64,000 nt of DNA from Streptomyces sp. NL15-2K. GTDB taxonomy: Bacteria; Actinomycetota; Actinomycetes; Streptomycetales; Streptomycetaceae. Shown in pieces: positions 44,616-52,879 of this stretch. The translations under genes were made by a program, and so were the position numbers. Each line of letters begins with the position of its first letter. Within the stretch, counting starts at the first letter, position 1. The notes beneath the pieces were generated by a model, which saw only the letters and a program-made list of their open reading frames with translations, had not been told where the DNA came from and made no database searches. Location of the stretch: assembly GCF_030551255.1 (NCBI RefSeq), contig NZ_CP130630.1, forward strand, positions 10,663,001 through 10,727,000, read 5' to 3'.

Positions 44616-45389
44616 TCAGCGACCTTCCTCGATCCAGGTGGCGTTCGGGCCGTCCAGCACGATGTCCCAGTGGTAGCCGAGCGAGAACTCGGGCACGGAC
44701 AGGCTGTGGTCGTAGGTGGCGACCAGGCGTTGCCGGGCGGCGTCGTCCGTCACGGACTGCAGGATCGGGTCGTAGTCGAACAGCGGGTCGTTCGGGAAGT
44801 ACATCTGTGTCACGAGCCGCTGCGTGAACGCCGTACCGAACAGCGAGAAGTGGATGTGGGCCGGCCGCCAGGCGTTGACGTGGTTGCGCCACGGGTACGG
44901 GCCCGGCTGGACCGTGGTGAAGCGGTAGAGGCCGTCGGTGTCCGTGATCGTGCGGCCGACGCCGGTGAAGTTCGGGTCCAGCGGGGCGTCGTGCTGCTCG
45001 CGCTGGTGGGCGTAGCGGCCGGCCGAGTTCGTCTGCCAGATCTCCACCAGCTGGCCGCGGACCGGCCGCCCGTCCCGGTCCAGCAGCCGGCCGGAGACGG
45101 TGATGCGCTCGCCGATCGGCTCGCCGTGGTGCTGCCGGGTGAGGTCGTTGTCGGTCTCGGTGATGTCCCGCTCCCCGAAGGCGGGCGAGGACAGCTCCAC
45201 CAGCTCCGGGTCCTTGGTGACATCGATGGTGATCGGCGGCTGTTTCGGGTGGCGCAGCACCGAGGAGCGGTAAGGGGCGTAGCCGCGGCGCGGATGGTGC
45301 TCGACGGGCGCGCCGTCGGCGACGCGCTTCTCGTACGCGGCGTGCTCGGCCGCGATCTCGAGGTCGATGTCGCGTTGGGTGAGAGTCAT
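44616..45389 (-). CDS. pcaH: Protocatechuate 3,4-dioxygenase beta subunit
   Basis: A 257-residue beta subunit. The iron ligands of intradiol dioxygenases are recognisable: Tyr in SAGRYAHQ, Tyr in QPGPYPWRN and two His in WRPAHIHFS. It opens the protocatechuate ring between C3 and C4. AGGAA lies 6 bases before the ATG. First gene of the operon, divergent from pcaV. Genes for the last steps (pcaI, pcaJ, pcaF) are not in the window. Confidence 0.94.
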   Translation of the reverse strand: MTLTQRDIDLEIAAEHAAYEKRVADGAPVEHHPRRGYAPYRSSVLRHPKQPPITIDVTKDPELVELSSPAFGERDITETDNDLTRQHHGEPIGERITVSGRLLDRDGRPVRGQLVEIWQTNSAGRYAHQREQHDAPLDPNFTGVGRTITDTDGLYRFTTVQPGPYPWRNHVNAWRPAHIHFSLFGTAFTQRLVTQMYFPNDPLFDYDPILQSVTDDAARQRLVATYDHSLSVPEFSLGYHWDIVLDGPNATWIEEGR

Positions 45390-45429
45390 AGGGGTTCCTG
45401 TGGGTCCTGATGGTCTCGGCGAGGAGTAG

Positions 45430-45452
45430 TTAGTCAGGGCACTGAGTATTAA
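45430..45452. promoter_or_regulatory. Candidate PcaV operator / pca promoter region
   Basis: TTAGTCAGGGCACTGAGTATTAA has a TCAG/CTGA core and TTA/TAA flanks, 41 bases before the pcaH start. A second weaker symmetry, GTTCAGT-A-CACCAAC, lies near 45565-45579 close to pcaV. PcaV-type MarR proteins bind such sites in this divergent region; protocatechuate releases them. Confidence 0.45.
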
Positions 45453-45599
45453 GCGAAGTGTTCCTCACGCTGCCACTGGCGGACCGAGGCGTCAAGACCT
45501 CCGACAAAGCGGAGGTCAGTGCCATGTGTGACCCGCAGACAGGTCGGCCACCACCCGGTAATGTTCAGTACACCAACGAATACGACCTCGGGAGCGCGT

Positions 45600-46064
45600 A
45601 TGGCCGCGGTGGACCTCTCCACCCACCCCGGGCACCTGGCCCGGCGGCTCCAGCAGGCGCACTACCTGCTGTGGAACACCATGGTCTCCGAGGAGATCAC
45701 CTCGCCGCAGTTCGCGGTCCTCAACGCGCTCGTCGCCGAACCCGGACTCGACCAGCGCACGGTGGGGGAGCGGGTGGGGCTCGACCGGTCCACCATCGCC
45801 GAGGTGATCAGCCGACTCGGCCGGCGCGGACTGCTCGACAAGGTGCGCGACCCGCAGGACGGCCGCCGCTTCCTGCTGCGCCTCACCGACGAGGGGCTGC
45901 GCACCCACCGCAAGCTGACCGTGCGCACGGCCCGGATGAACCAGGTCTTCCTGGCCCCCCTCTCCGCCGAGGAGCAGACCGTCTTCTTCGACCTCATCCG
46001 GCGGGTCGCCGACGCGGCCGAGGAGCTCCGCAACCCGGTGGAACCCCTCGTCACGCGGCCCTGA
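45600..46064 (+). CDS. pcaV: MarR-family repressor of the pca operon
   Basis: A 154-residue MarR regulator that closely resembles S. coelicolor PcaV, which binds protocatechuate and represses the pca operon. The winged HTH is at about residues 45-95 (LDQRTVGERVGLDRSTIAEV, wing DPQDGRR). ATG at 45600 with GGGAG 5 bases upstream opens MAAVDLSTHPGHL; an earlier in-frame ATG at 45519 would add 27 residues without a site. Divergent from pcaH. Confidence 0.9.
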   Translation: MAAVDLSTHPGHLARRLQQAHYLLWNTMVSEEITSPQFAVLNALVAEPGLDQRTVGERVGLDRSTIAEVISRLGRRGLLDKVRDPQDGRRFLLRLTDEGLRTHRKLTVRTARMNQVFLAPLSAEEQTVFFDLIRRVADAAEELRNPVEPLVTRP

Positions 46065-46089
46065 ACGCGGCCCTGAACGCGGCCCTGAG
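46054..46089. repeat. Three 12-bp tandem repeats over the pcaV stop codon
   Basis: CGCGGCCCTGAA is repeated three times (46054-46065, 46066-46077, 46078-46089; last base differs). The unit is four codons long, so the two extra copies place two further in-frame TGA codons after the stop at 46062-46064. Confidence 0.7.
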
Positions 46090-46094
46090 TCCGG

Positions 46095-47081
46095 TCAGGC
46101 CTTCACGAACACCACCCACACCTGACCCCGGGCGAAGTTCACGGGCGCACCGTCGTTCGTCGTGAACTCCGTACCGTCAGTCGCCTTCTCGCGCTCCCAG
46201 CGCACGTCGTACGCCCGGCCGCCACGCAGCACCTCGGCCGTCCCCGAGCCGACCGTCTCGGTGTACGGCGTGTTGTTGCCGAGGAAGTCGCGGAAGGCGG
46301 ACTCGCGCACCTTCACGTGCTGCACGACCACCGTCGCGGGCGCCACCCGCTGCCCGTCGGTCGTCACGGTCGGCGTCCCGTCCTGCGAGACCAGCCAGCT
46401 GCCCTGGTCCGCGGACCAGGTGAAGGTGAAGCGCGCGGCCGGATAGCGCACGGTCCGCGAGGTCTCCCGCTGCCCGCCCTCGGGCGCGGCGCCGTAGCGG
46501 AAGCCGGTCGTCAGCGCGTCCTCGCCCGGAGCGGAGGACAGCAGCTTGTCCGGGCGCAGATAGAGGTTGTGCGGCGAGGCTCTGTCGGAGTCGCGGAAGA
46601 AGGCGTCGGCCACCTTGCCGGGCGTCTGCGCGTCCAGGGGTGCCTTGTTGATCAGGGGCAGCAGCTTGCTGTGCGCCCCGGAGAAGGCGAAGATCGGCTG
46701 CTCGAACTGGCGCAGCAGCTCCAGGTCGGACTCGCGGGCACTGCGCACCGGCCCGACGACCTCGGGCAGCTGGGTCGCGTACACCGCCATCAACCGGCTC
46801 AGCCCGCCTTCGACCTGCTCGGCGTAGACGACGTCCGCGGCGTTCAGGCCGGTCTGGGGCAGGGCCGCGCGCACGTTGTCGATCTTCACGGCGAGCACGG
46901 ATCCGGCACGGCTCGTGGGGTCGGCGGGGCTCTGGTTCGGGGCGGGCGGGCTCGGCCGGCCGCGCCCGTCGTCGGCCGGGCCGCCCGATCCCGTGCAGCC
47001 CGCCGCCAGCGCGGCCGTCACCGAGGCGGCCAGCAGCGCCACCGTCGTAGTGGCGCGTCGCCCGCGCGCCTTGCGTCCCAT
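46095..47081 (-). CDS. DUF3048 lipoprotein
   Basis: A 328-residue (from ATG 47081) exported protein. An Arg/Lys-rich start is followed by a hydrophobic stretch and a lipobox-like LAAGC. The DUF3048 domain is marked by VVYAEQVEGGLSRLMAVYA, then GPVRSARESD and SPHNLYL. Its role is unknown; members are surface lipoproteins of Gram-positive bacteria. GTG at 47096 is an alternative start. Convergent with pcaV. Confidence 0.82.
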   Translation of the reverse strand: MGRKARGRRATTTVALLAASVTAALAAGCTGSGGPADDGRGRPSPPAPNQSPADPTSRAGSVLAVKIDNVRAALPQTGLNAADVVYAEQVEGGLSRLMAVYATQLPEVVGPVRSARESDLELLRQFEQPIFAFSGAHSKLLPLINKAPLDAQTPGKVADAFFRDSDRASPHNLYLRPDKLLSSAPGEDALTTGFRYGAAPEGGQRETSRTVRYPAARFTFTWSADQGSWLVSQDGTPTVTTDGQRVAPATVVVQHVKVRESAFRDFLGNNTPYTETVGSGTAEVLRGGRAYDVRWEREKATDGTEFTTNDGAPVNFARGQVWVVFVKA

Positions 47082-47281
47082 GCCCACCGTGGCCACCTAT
47101 CTCGTGTCATTGATTGTGCGCTTATCGGCCCGTTGGTGGCCATACCTGACCGGTTCTGATTGCGCGCGGTGAATGGACCGATCGGGCCAGGTGCGGCGGT
47201 TCGCACGCCGGGCGCCCGGGTACCCGGTGCCACCGCAGGACCGAACGGGACCTGCAGACGTGACGGAGGGAGCGCTCCGCG

Positions 47282-48472
47282 ATGAAGGCAGTGACCTGGC
47301 AGGGCAAGCGGGACGTCCGGGTGGAGAACGTGCCCGATCCGAAGATCCAGGAGCCGACGGACGCCGTCATCCGCGTCACCTCCACCGGACTGTGCGGCTC
47401 CGACCTGCATCTGTACGAGGTGCTCACCGCGTTCATGACACCGGGTGACATCCTCGGCCACGAGCCGATGGGCGTCGTCGAGGAGGTCGGCGCCGGTGTG
47501 CCGGACCTCGCGGTGGGCGACCGGGTCGTGGTGCCGTTCCAGATCGCCTGCGGCGGCTGCTGGATGTGCCTGACCGGGCTGCCGACACAGTGCGAGACCA
47601 CCCAGGTCACCAGCGAACACATGGGCGCCGCCCTGTTCGGCTACACCCGCCTGTACGGCGCCGTACCGGGCGCCCAGGCCGAGTACCTGCGCGTCCCGCA
47701 GGCGCAGTACGGCCCGATCAAGGTCCCCCAGGGCCCGCCCGACGACCGGTTCGTCTACCTCTCCGACGTCCTGCCCACCGCCTGGCAGGCGGTCGCCTAC
47801 GCGGATGTCCCGCAGGGCGGCAGCGTCGCCGTGCTCGGCCTCGGGCCGATCGGGGACATGGCGTGCCGGGTCGCCCAGGTGCGCGGCGCCGGCCGGGTGT
47901 TCGGCGTGGACCTGGTGGGCGAACGGCTGCGCCGGGCACGGTCCCGGGGCGTCGAGACGTACGACCTCAGGAGCTTCGACAACGAGAAGGAGCTGATCGC
48001 GGCGATCCGCGACGAGACCGACGGGCGCGGCCCCGACGCGGTGATCGACGCGGTCGGCACCGAGGCCCACGGCAGCGCCGCCGCCCGGCTGGCCCAGCAG
48101 GCCTCGTCCCTGCTGCCCCGGAAGATCGGCGGCCCGCTCGCGGAACGCTTCAGCGTGGACCGGCTCGCCGCCCTCCACACCGCAATCGAACTGGTGCGCA
48201 GGGGCGGCACGCTCTCGCTCACCGGCGTCTACGGCGGCATGGCCGACCCCCTGCCGATGCTGACCATGTTCGACAAGCAGATCCAGATCCGGATGGGCCA
48301 GGCCAACGTGCGCCGCTGGACCGACGAGATCCTCCCCTACCTGACCGACGAGGACCCCCTCGGCGTCGACGACTTCGCCACCCACCGGCTGCCGCTCTCC
48401 GAGGCGCCGCACGCGTACGAGATGTTCCAGCGCAAGCGGGAGGGCGCGGTCAAGGTGCTGATGACGCCCTGA
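47282..48472 (+). CDS. Zinc-dependent alcohol/formaldehyde dehydrogenase-like protein
   Basis: A 396-residue medium-chain dehydrogenase. Catalytic zinc residues are in GLCGSDLHLYE and GHEPMG; structural-zinc cysteines are partly kept in IACGGCWMC...QCE, with three or four of the usual four. The NAD motif is GLGPIGDMACRVAQ. It belongs to the branch often called glutathione-independent formaldehyde dehydrogenase. ATG with GGAGG upstream. Its 3' end is duplicated directly after the stop. Confidence 0.85.
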   Translation: MKAVTWQGKRDVRVENVPDPKIQEPTDAVIRVTSTGLCGSDLHLYEVLTAFMTPGDILGHEPMGVVEEVGAGVPDLAVGDRVVVPFQIACGGCWMCLTGLPTQCETTQVTSEHMGAALFGYTRLYGAVPGAQAEYLRVPQAQYGPIKVPQGPPDDRFVYLSDVLPTAWQAVAYADVPQGGSVAVLGLGPIGDMACRVAQVRGAGRVFGVDLVGERLRRARSRGVETYDLRSFDNEKELIAAIRDETDGRGPDAVIDAVGTEAHGSAAARLAQQASSLLPRKIGGPLAERFSVDRLAALHTAIELVRRGGTLSLTGVYGGMADPLPMLTMFDKQIQIRMGQANVRRWTDEILPYLTDEDPLGVDDFATHRLPLSEAPHAYEMFQRKREGAVKVLMTP

Positions 48473-48505
48473 GTCAGGTCAAGGCGCTGATGCCGCCCTG
48501 AGTCA
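48448..48505. repeat. 29-bp tandem duplication at the dehydrogenase 3' end
   Basis: Units 48448-48476 and 48477-48505 are adjacent and differ at two positions. The first contains the last codons and stop of the dehydrogenase; the second repeats them outside the gene and contains the stop codon of the convergent ligase gene, so the duplication defines the gap between both genes. Confidence 0.75.
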
Positions 48506-49570
48506 GAGACACCCGAAGATCTCCTCCAGGTCGTAGCGGACCGGCTCCTCCAGCTGGGCGTACGTGCAGCTCTCGGGAGTCCGGTCCGGGCGCCAGCGGC
48601 GGAAACGGGCCGTGTGCCGGAAACGCACGCCGTTCTCCATGTGGTCGTACGCCACCTCGGCCACCCGCTCCGGCCTGAGCGGCACCCAGGACAGGTCCTT
48701 CTTGCCCGACCAGCGGCTGGGCGCGCCCGGCAGCCGGGCCGTCTCGTGCGCCGCCTCGTCCGACCAGGCCGCCCAGGGGTGCCCCGCCACGTCGTCCAGG
48801 CGCAGCGGCTCCAGCTCCTCGACCAGCTCGGCGCGCCGCTTCATGGGGAAGGCGGCGGACACGCCCACGTGCTGGAGGGCGCCCCGGTCGTCGTAGAGGC
48901 CGAGGAGGAGCGAGCCGACCACGGGGCCGCTCTTGTGGAGGCGGTAGCCCGCGACGACGACGTCCGCCGTGCGCTCGTGCTTGATCTTGAACATGGCACG
49001 TTCGTCCTGGAGGTACCGCACGGTCAGCGGTTTGGCGATGACGCCGTCCAGGCCCGCCCCCTCGTACTGCTCGAACCACTGCCGCGCCACGTCGATGTCC
49101 GTCGTGGCCGGCGCCACGTGCACCGGTGCCGTCACCCCGGACAGCGCCGTCGTGAGCAGCGCCCGCCGCTCGCCCAGCGGCACGTCCAGCAGCGACCCGT
49201 CCGCCAGCGCCAGCAGGTCGAAGGCCACGAACGACGACGGCGTCTTCTCGGCCAGCATCCGCACCCGGGAGTCCGCCGGATGGATGCGCTCGGTCAGCGC
49301 GTCGAAGTCGAGGTGGCCCTCCCGGGCGATGACGATCTCCCCGTCCAGCACACAACGCTGCGGCAACCGCTCCTGGATCGCCGCCACCAGCTCGGGAAAG
49401 TACCTGGTCAGCGGCTTGCCCGTACGGCTGCCCAGCTCGACCTCGGCACCGTCGCGAAACACGATCGCCCGGAACCCGTCCCACTTCGCCTCGTAGTGCA
49501 TGCCCGGCGGGATCCTCGCCACCGACTTGGCGAGCATCGGCTTCACGGGCGGCATCACCGGCAGGTCCAT
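48503..49570 (-). CDS. ATP-dependent DNA ligase (LigC/LigD ligase-domain type)
   Basis: A 355-residue ligase. Nucleotidyltransferase motif I is YEAKWDGFRA with the adenylated Lys at about residue 29, then SRTGK, DGEIV (motif III/IIIa), DGVIAKP (motif IV) and FKIKHE (motif V); an OB domain follows. This is the stand-alone ligase of bacterial non-homologous end joining. ATG at 49570. It is divergent from a LigD-type polymerase gene 74 bases away, a paired arrangement known in actinomycetes. A Ku gene is not in the window. Confidence 0.87.
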   Translation of the reverse strand: MDLPVMPPVKPMLAKSVARIPPGMHYEAKWDGFRAIVFRDGAEVELGSRTGKPLTRYFPELVAAIQERLPQRCVLDGEIVIAREGHLDFDALTERIHPADSRVRMLAEKTPSSFVAFDLLALADGSLLDVPLGERRALLTTALSGVTAPVHVAPATTDIDVARQWFEQYEGAGLDGVIAKPLTVRYLQDERAMFKIKHERTADVVVAGYRLHKSGPVVGSLLLGLYDDRGALQHVGVSAAFPMKRRAELVEELEPLRLDDVAGHPWAAWSDEAAHETARLPGAPSRWSGKKDLSWVPLRPERVAEVAYDHMENGVRFRHTARFRRWRPDRTPESCTYAQLEEPVRYDLEEIFGCL

Positions 49571-49644
49571 GGTCCGATTCTGCTCTCGTACGGCGAGAAA
49601 TGCCCGGTGTGCGAGGTTCACGCGGTGCGCCTACCGTGGCTCGC

Positions 49645-50682
49645 ATGGGCGAAGCGGTGGAACTTCAAGCGGGCGGCCGGACCGTACGGCTGTCCAGCCC
49701 CGGCAAGATTTTCTTTCCCGAGCGTGGCTTCACCAAGCTGGACCTCGCCCGGTACTACCAGGCCGTCGCCCCCGGCATCCTGCGCGCCCTGCGCGACCGG
49801 CCCACCATGCTGGAGCGCTACCCCGAGGGAGTGACCGGCGAGTCCTTCTTCCAGAAGCGGGCTCCGAAGAACATGCCCGACTGGATCCCGACCGCCCACA
49901 TCACCTTCCCCAGCGGCCGCAGCGCCGACGAGATGTGCCCCACCGAGGAGGCGGCGGTGCTGTGGGCCGCCCAGTTCGGCACGCTCACCTTCCACCCCTG
50001 GCCGGTACGCCGCGACGACGTCGACCGCCCGGACGAACTGCGCATCGACCTCGACCCGCAGCCCGGCACCGACTACGAGGACGCCGTCCGGGCCTCCCAC
50101 GAACTGCGCGCCGTGCTCGACGAGTTCGGCGGCCTGCGCGGCTGGCCCAAGACGTCCGGCGGCCGGGGCCTGCACGTCTTCGTGCCGATCGAACCGCGCT
50201 GGACCTTCACCCAGGTCCGGCGCGCCGCCATCGCCGTGGGGCGCGAGATGGAACGCCGGATGCCGGACCACGTGACCATCAAGTGGTGGAAGGAGGAGCG
50301 GGGCCGGCGCATCTTCCTGGACTACAACCAGACGGCCCGGGACCGCACGATCGCCTCCGCCTATTCCGTACGGCCGCGCCCGCACGCCCCGGTCTCCGCG
50401 CCCCTGCGCTGGGAGGAGGTGGGCCAGGCCCACCCGCGGGACTTCGACCTCGCGACCATGCCCGCGCGCTTCGCCGAACTCGGCGATGTGCACGCGGACA
50501 TGGACGACCACCGCTTCTCGCTCGAGGCGCTCCTGGAGCTGGCGCGCCGTGACGAGCACGATCACGGGCTCGGCGATCTGCCGTACCCGCCCGAGTATCC
50601 CAAGATGCCGGGGGAACCCAAGCGGGTACAGCCGAGCAGAGCGAAGAAGGCGGTACCTCCTGAGAGACCTACAGCTCCTTGA
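49645..50682 (+). CDS. LigD-type primase-polymerase domain protein
   Basis: A 345-residue stand-alone polymerase domain of the archaeo-eukaryotic primase fold used in end joining. It opens with LSSPGKIFFPERGFTKLDLA; the catalytic Asp pair is in RIDLDPQPG; TSGGRGLHVFVPI and the DYNQTARDRTIASAYS block are diagnostic. It fills gaps with ribonucleotides at broken ends before ligation. ATG at 49645 opens MGEAVELQAGG. The Lys/Arg/Pro-rich tail overlaps the convergent cupredoxin gene by 14 bases. Confidence 0.88.
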   Translation: MGEAVELQAGGRTVRLSSPGKIFFPERGFTKLDLARYYQAVAPGILRALRDRPTMLERYPEGVTGESFFQKRAPKNMPDWIPTAHITFPSGRSADEMCPTEEAAVLWAAQFGTLTFHPWPVRRDDVDRPDELRIDLDPQPGTDYEDAVRASHELRAVLDEFGGLRGWPKTSGGRGLHVFVPIEPRWTFTQVRRAAIAVGREMERRMPDHVTIKWWKEERGRRIFLDYNQTARDRTIASAYSVRPRPHAPVSAPLRWEEVGQAHPRDFDLATMPARFAELGDVHADMDDHRFSLEALLELARRDEHDHGLGDLPYPPEYPKMPGEPKRVQPSRAKKAVPPERPTAP

Positions 50683-52879
50683 TGCGGATGTCCCGGTACG
50701 AGACCACGTCCGTCGTGCCGTGCACCTGGAGCCCGATGTAGCCGGAGGCGAACCGCCGCCCGTCCGTGCCCGGGTCGTCCGAGCGGGGCGGGGTGAAATC
50801 CTGGCCGCCGGTGTTGTCGAACTCGTTGATCAGCACGCCGTTGCGGTAGACCGAGTAGTGCTGGTCGACCACCCGGATCTCGTAGTCGTTCCAGGTTCCC
50901 TTCTGGGTGACGCCGGCACCGGCCAGCCCCACCCGGTCGAAGCCGTAGACGGAGCCCGTCTTGTACATGTCGCCGTCGGGCCGGTCGAGCACCTGCACCT
51001 CGTGCCCGTACTTGATGGCGACCCACTCCGGCCTGGACTCCTCCGGGTGGTCGTGGACCCACGGGAACCGCACGAACACACCGGAGTTGGCGTTGCCGGT
51101 GCCGGGAGCGTCGTCACGCCACTGGAGCTTCAGCGAGAAGTCGCCGTACTTGCGCTGCGGGAACCACAGCATGCCCAGGCCGGCCTTGGTGGTGCCGCTG
51201 GTGACCGACCCGTCCGGGTTCAGTGCGAACGAACCGCCGCCCACCTGCTGCCACTGGGCGAAGGACTCCGCGCTGCCGTCGAGGATCGTACGGTAGCCCT
51301 CGGTCTGGCCGGGCTTGCCGATGCCGGACTGACGGGCGGCTTTCTGGATCGCGTTGACCTCGCGCTGGTCGACGACCCCTTCCTCGAGCAGCTTGTCCAG
51401 GACCGTCCTCACGTGCTTGAGGAACAGCGCGTGGGACGTCCACTCCTTCTCGTCCTCGATCAACTCGTTGATCCGGCAACGGCTGTTGGTGACCCGGTTC
51501 GGCACGCCCGAGTCGACCGTGCCGACGATCACCGTCAACCGCTCGTCGTACTCGGGACAGTTGGGTGCCGGGACCTGACTCGACACCACCGTGAAGGTCA
51601 CCGTGCGCGCCGGGGAGGTGTTGCCCGCCTTGTCGGTCGCCCGGTAGGCCACGGTGTGCGCGCCCGCACGGTCGACCACCACCGGAATGGTGTATGCAAT
51701 GTACGGTCCGCCGTCGAGTGAATACTCGATCCGGTCGACACCCGACCCGCCGTGGTCGTCGGTGGCGCTCACGGTGACCTTGACGTTGCCCACATACGCT
51801 CCGGCGGAGTTCTTGGTCCCCTCGACGGTCACACCCGTCACCGGCGGTGTCGTGTCCCGCGGGGGTGCCGCGACGACCGTGAACTCGACGTTCTTCTCGG
51901 CCGCGACGTTGCCCGCCTTGTCGGTGGCGCGGTAGCGCACGGTGTGCGTGCCGACCTGATGCACCATCACAGGGGCGGTGTACGGCTGCCAGGCGCCGGA
52001 GCCGACCGCGTACTCGACCGTGTTGACGCCGGAGCCGGTGTCGGAGGCGGAGACGGTCACCGTGGCCATGTCGATGTACGCCCCGTCGGGGTTCTGCTCA
52101 CCGCTCACCGTCGCCGAGGTCTCCGGCGGTGTGGTGTCGTCGGAGGACGGAGCGACGACGGTGAACTCGACGCTCTTCTCGGCGGAGGTGTTGCCCGCCT
52201 TGTCCATCGCTCGGTAGCGGACCTTGTGGCTGCCGACCTGGTCGACGACGACCGGTGCGGTATACGGTCGCCAGTCGCCCGTGTCGCCGACCGCGTACTG
52301 GATACCGTCGACACCGGACCCGCCGTCGTCCGTCGCACTGATCGCGACGCTCGCAGAACCGACGTACTCACCCTGCGTGTTCTGCGTGCCGGTCACCCTC
52401 GCCGCCGTCTGAGGCGGTGTCGTGTCCTCGCCCCCGCCCTCGGTCACCACGAGGATGCCCTGCATCTGGCCGTGGCCGGGGATCGTGCAGTGGTAGAAGT
52501 ACCGGCCGGGCGTGAGCGTGACCTCGGCGGTGTGGCGGCCGCCCTGGTCGTCGTTCGGGTTGGCCAGGATGTTGAGCTGAACGTCGTTGTTGAACTCGGG
52601 ATCGCTGGTCACGAACGTCAGCGTGTGCGGCATGCCGGTGGTGTTGCCGGCGGCCTCACTGTTGTCGAAGACGATCGTCGCCGGACCCGCGACGGCCGTC
52701 GCGGGCGCGGACGTGTACTTGTCGATGTCGTTGCCGGCGGTCCAGGTGAGCACCTGGGCGGCGGCCGGGCCTTCGGCAGGCTCCGCACGCACGGCCTGCG
52801 CGGTGGATGTCGACTGCAGCCCGAGCATCATCAGTACGGCGGCCAACAGGGCCGTCCAGATTCTTCGTTGCCGTCTCAC
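50669..52879 (-). CDS. Secreted cupredoxin with three Ig-like repeats and DUF1080 domain
   Basis: A 736-residue exported protein. After a Sec signal peptide (RRIWTALLAAVLMMLGLQ) comes a plastocyanin-like domain with copper ligands His in MPHTLTF and Cys-His-Met in YFYHCTIPGHGQMQG. Then three about 90-residue repeats share the pattern DTTPP...GSGV...YTAPV...HxVxYRAxDKAGN. The C-terminal about 200 residues are DUF1080 (GYRTILDGSAESFAQWQQVG to VSYRDIRIKEL), a 3-keto-disaccharide hydrolase-type sandwich. GTG at 52879 overlaps the stop of the ThuA-dehydrogenase gene. Confidence 0.83.
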   Translation of the reverse strand: MRRQRRIWTALLAAVLMMLGLQSTSTAQAVRAEPAEGPAAAQVLTWTAGNDIDKYTSAPATAVAGPATIVFDNSEAAGNTTGMPHTLTFVTSDPEFNNDVQLNILANPNDDQGGRHTAEVTLTPGRYFYHCTIPGHGQMQGILVVTEGGGEDTTPPQTAARVTGTQNTQGEYVGSASVAISATDDGGSGVDGIQYAVGDTGDWRPYTAPVVVDQVGSHKVRYRAMDKAGNTSAEKSVEFTVVAPSSDDTTPPETSATVSGEQNPDGAYIDMATVTVSASDTGSGVNTVEYAVGSGAWQPYTAPVMVHQVGTHTVRYRATDKAGNVAAEKNVEFTVVAAPPRDTTPPVTGVTVEGTKNSAGAYVGNVKVTVSATDDHGGSGVDRIEYSLDGGPYIAYTIPVVVDRAGAHTVAYRATDKAGNTSPARTVTFTVVSSQVPAPNCPEYDERLTVIVGTVDSGVPNRVTNSRCRINELIEDEKEWTSHALFLKHVRTVLDKLLEEGVVDQREVNAIQKAARQSGIGKPGQTEGYRTILDGSAESFAQWQQVGGGSFALNPDGSVTSGTTKAGLGMLWFPQRKYGDFSLKLQWRDDAPGTGNANSGVFVRFPWVHDHPEESRPEWVAIKYGHEVQVLDRPDGDMYKTGSVYGFDRVGLAGAGVTQKGTWNDYEIRVVDQHYSVYRNGVLINEFDNTGGQDFTPPRSDDPGTDGRRFASGYIGLQVHGTTDVVSYRDIRIKEL

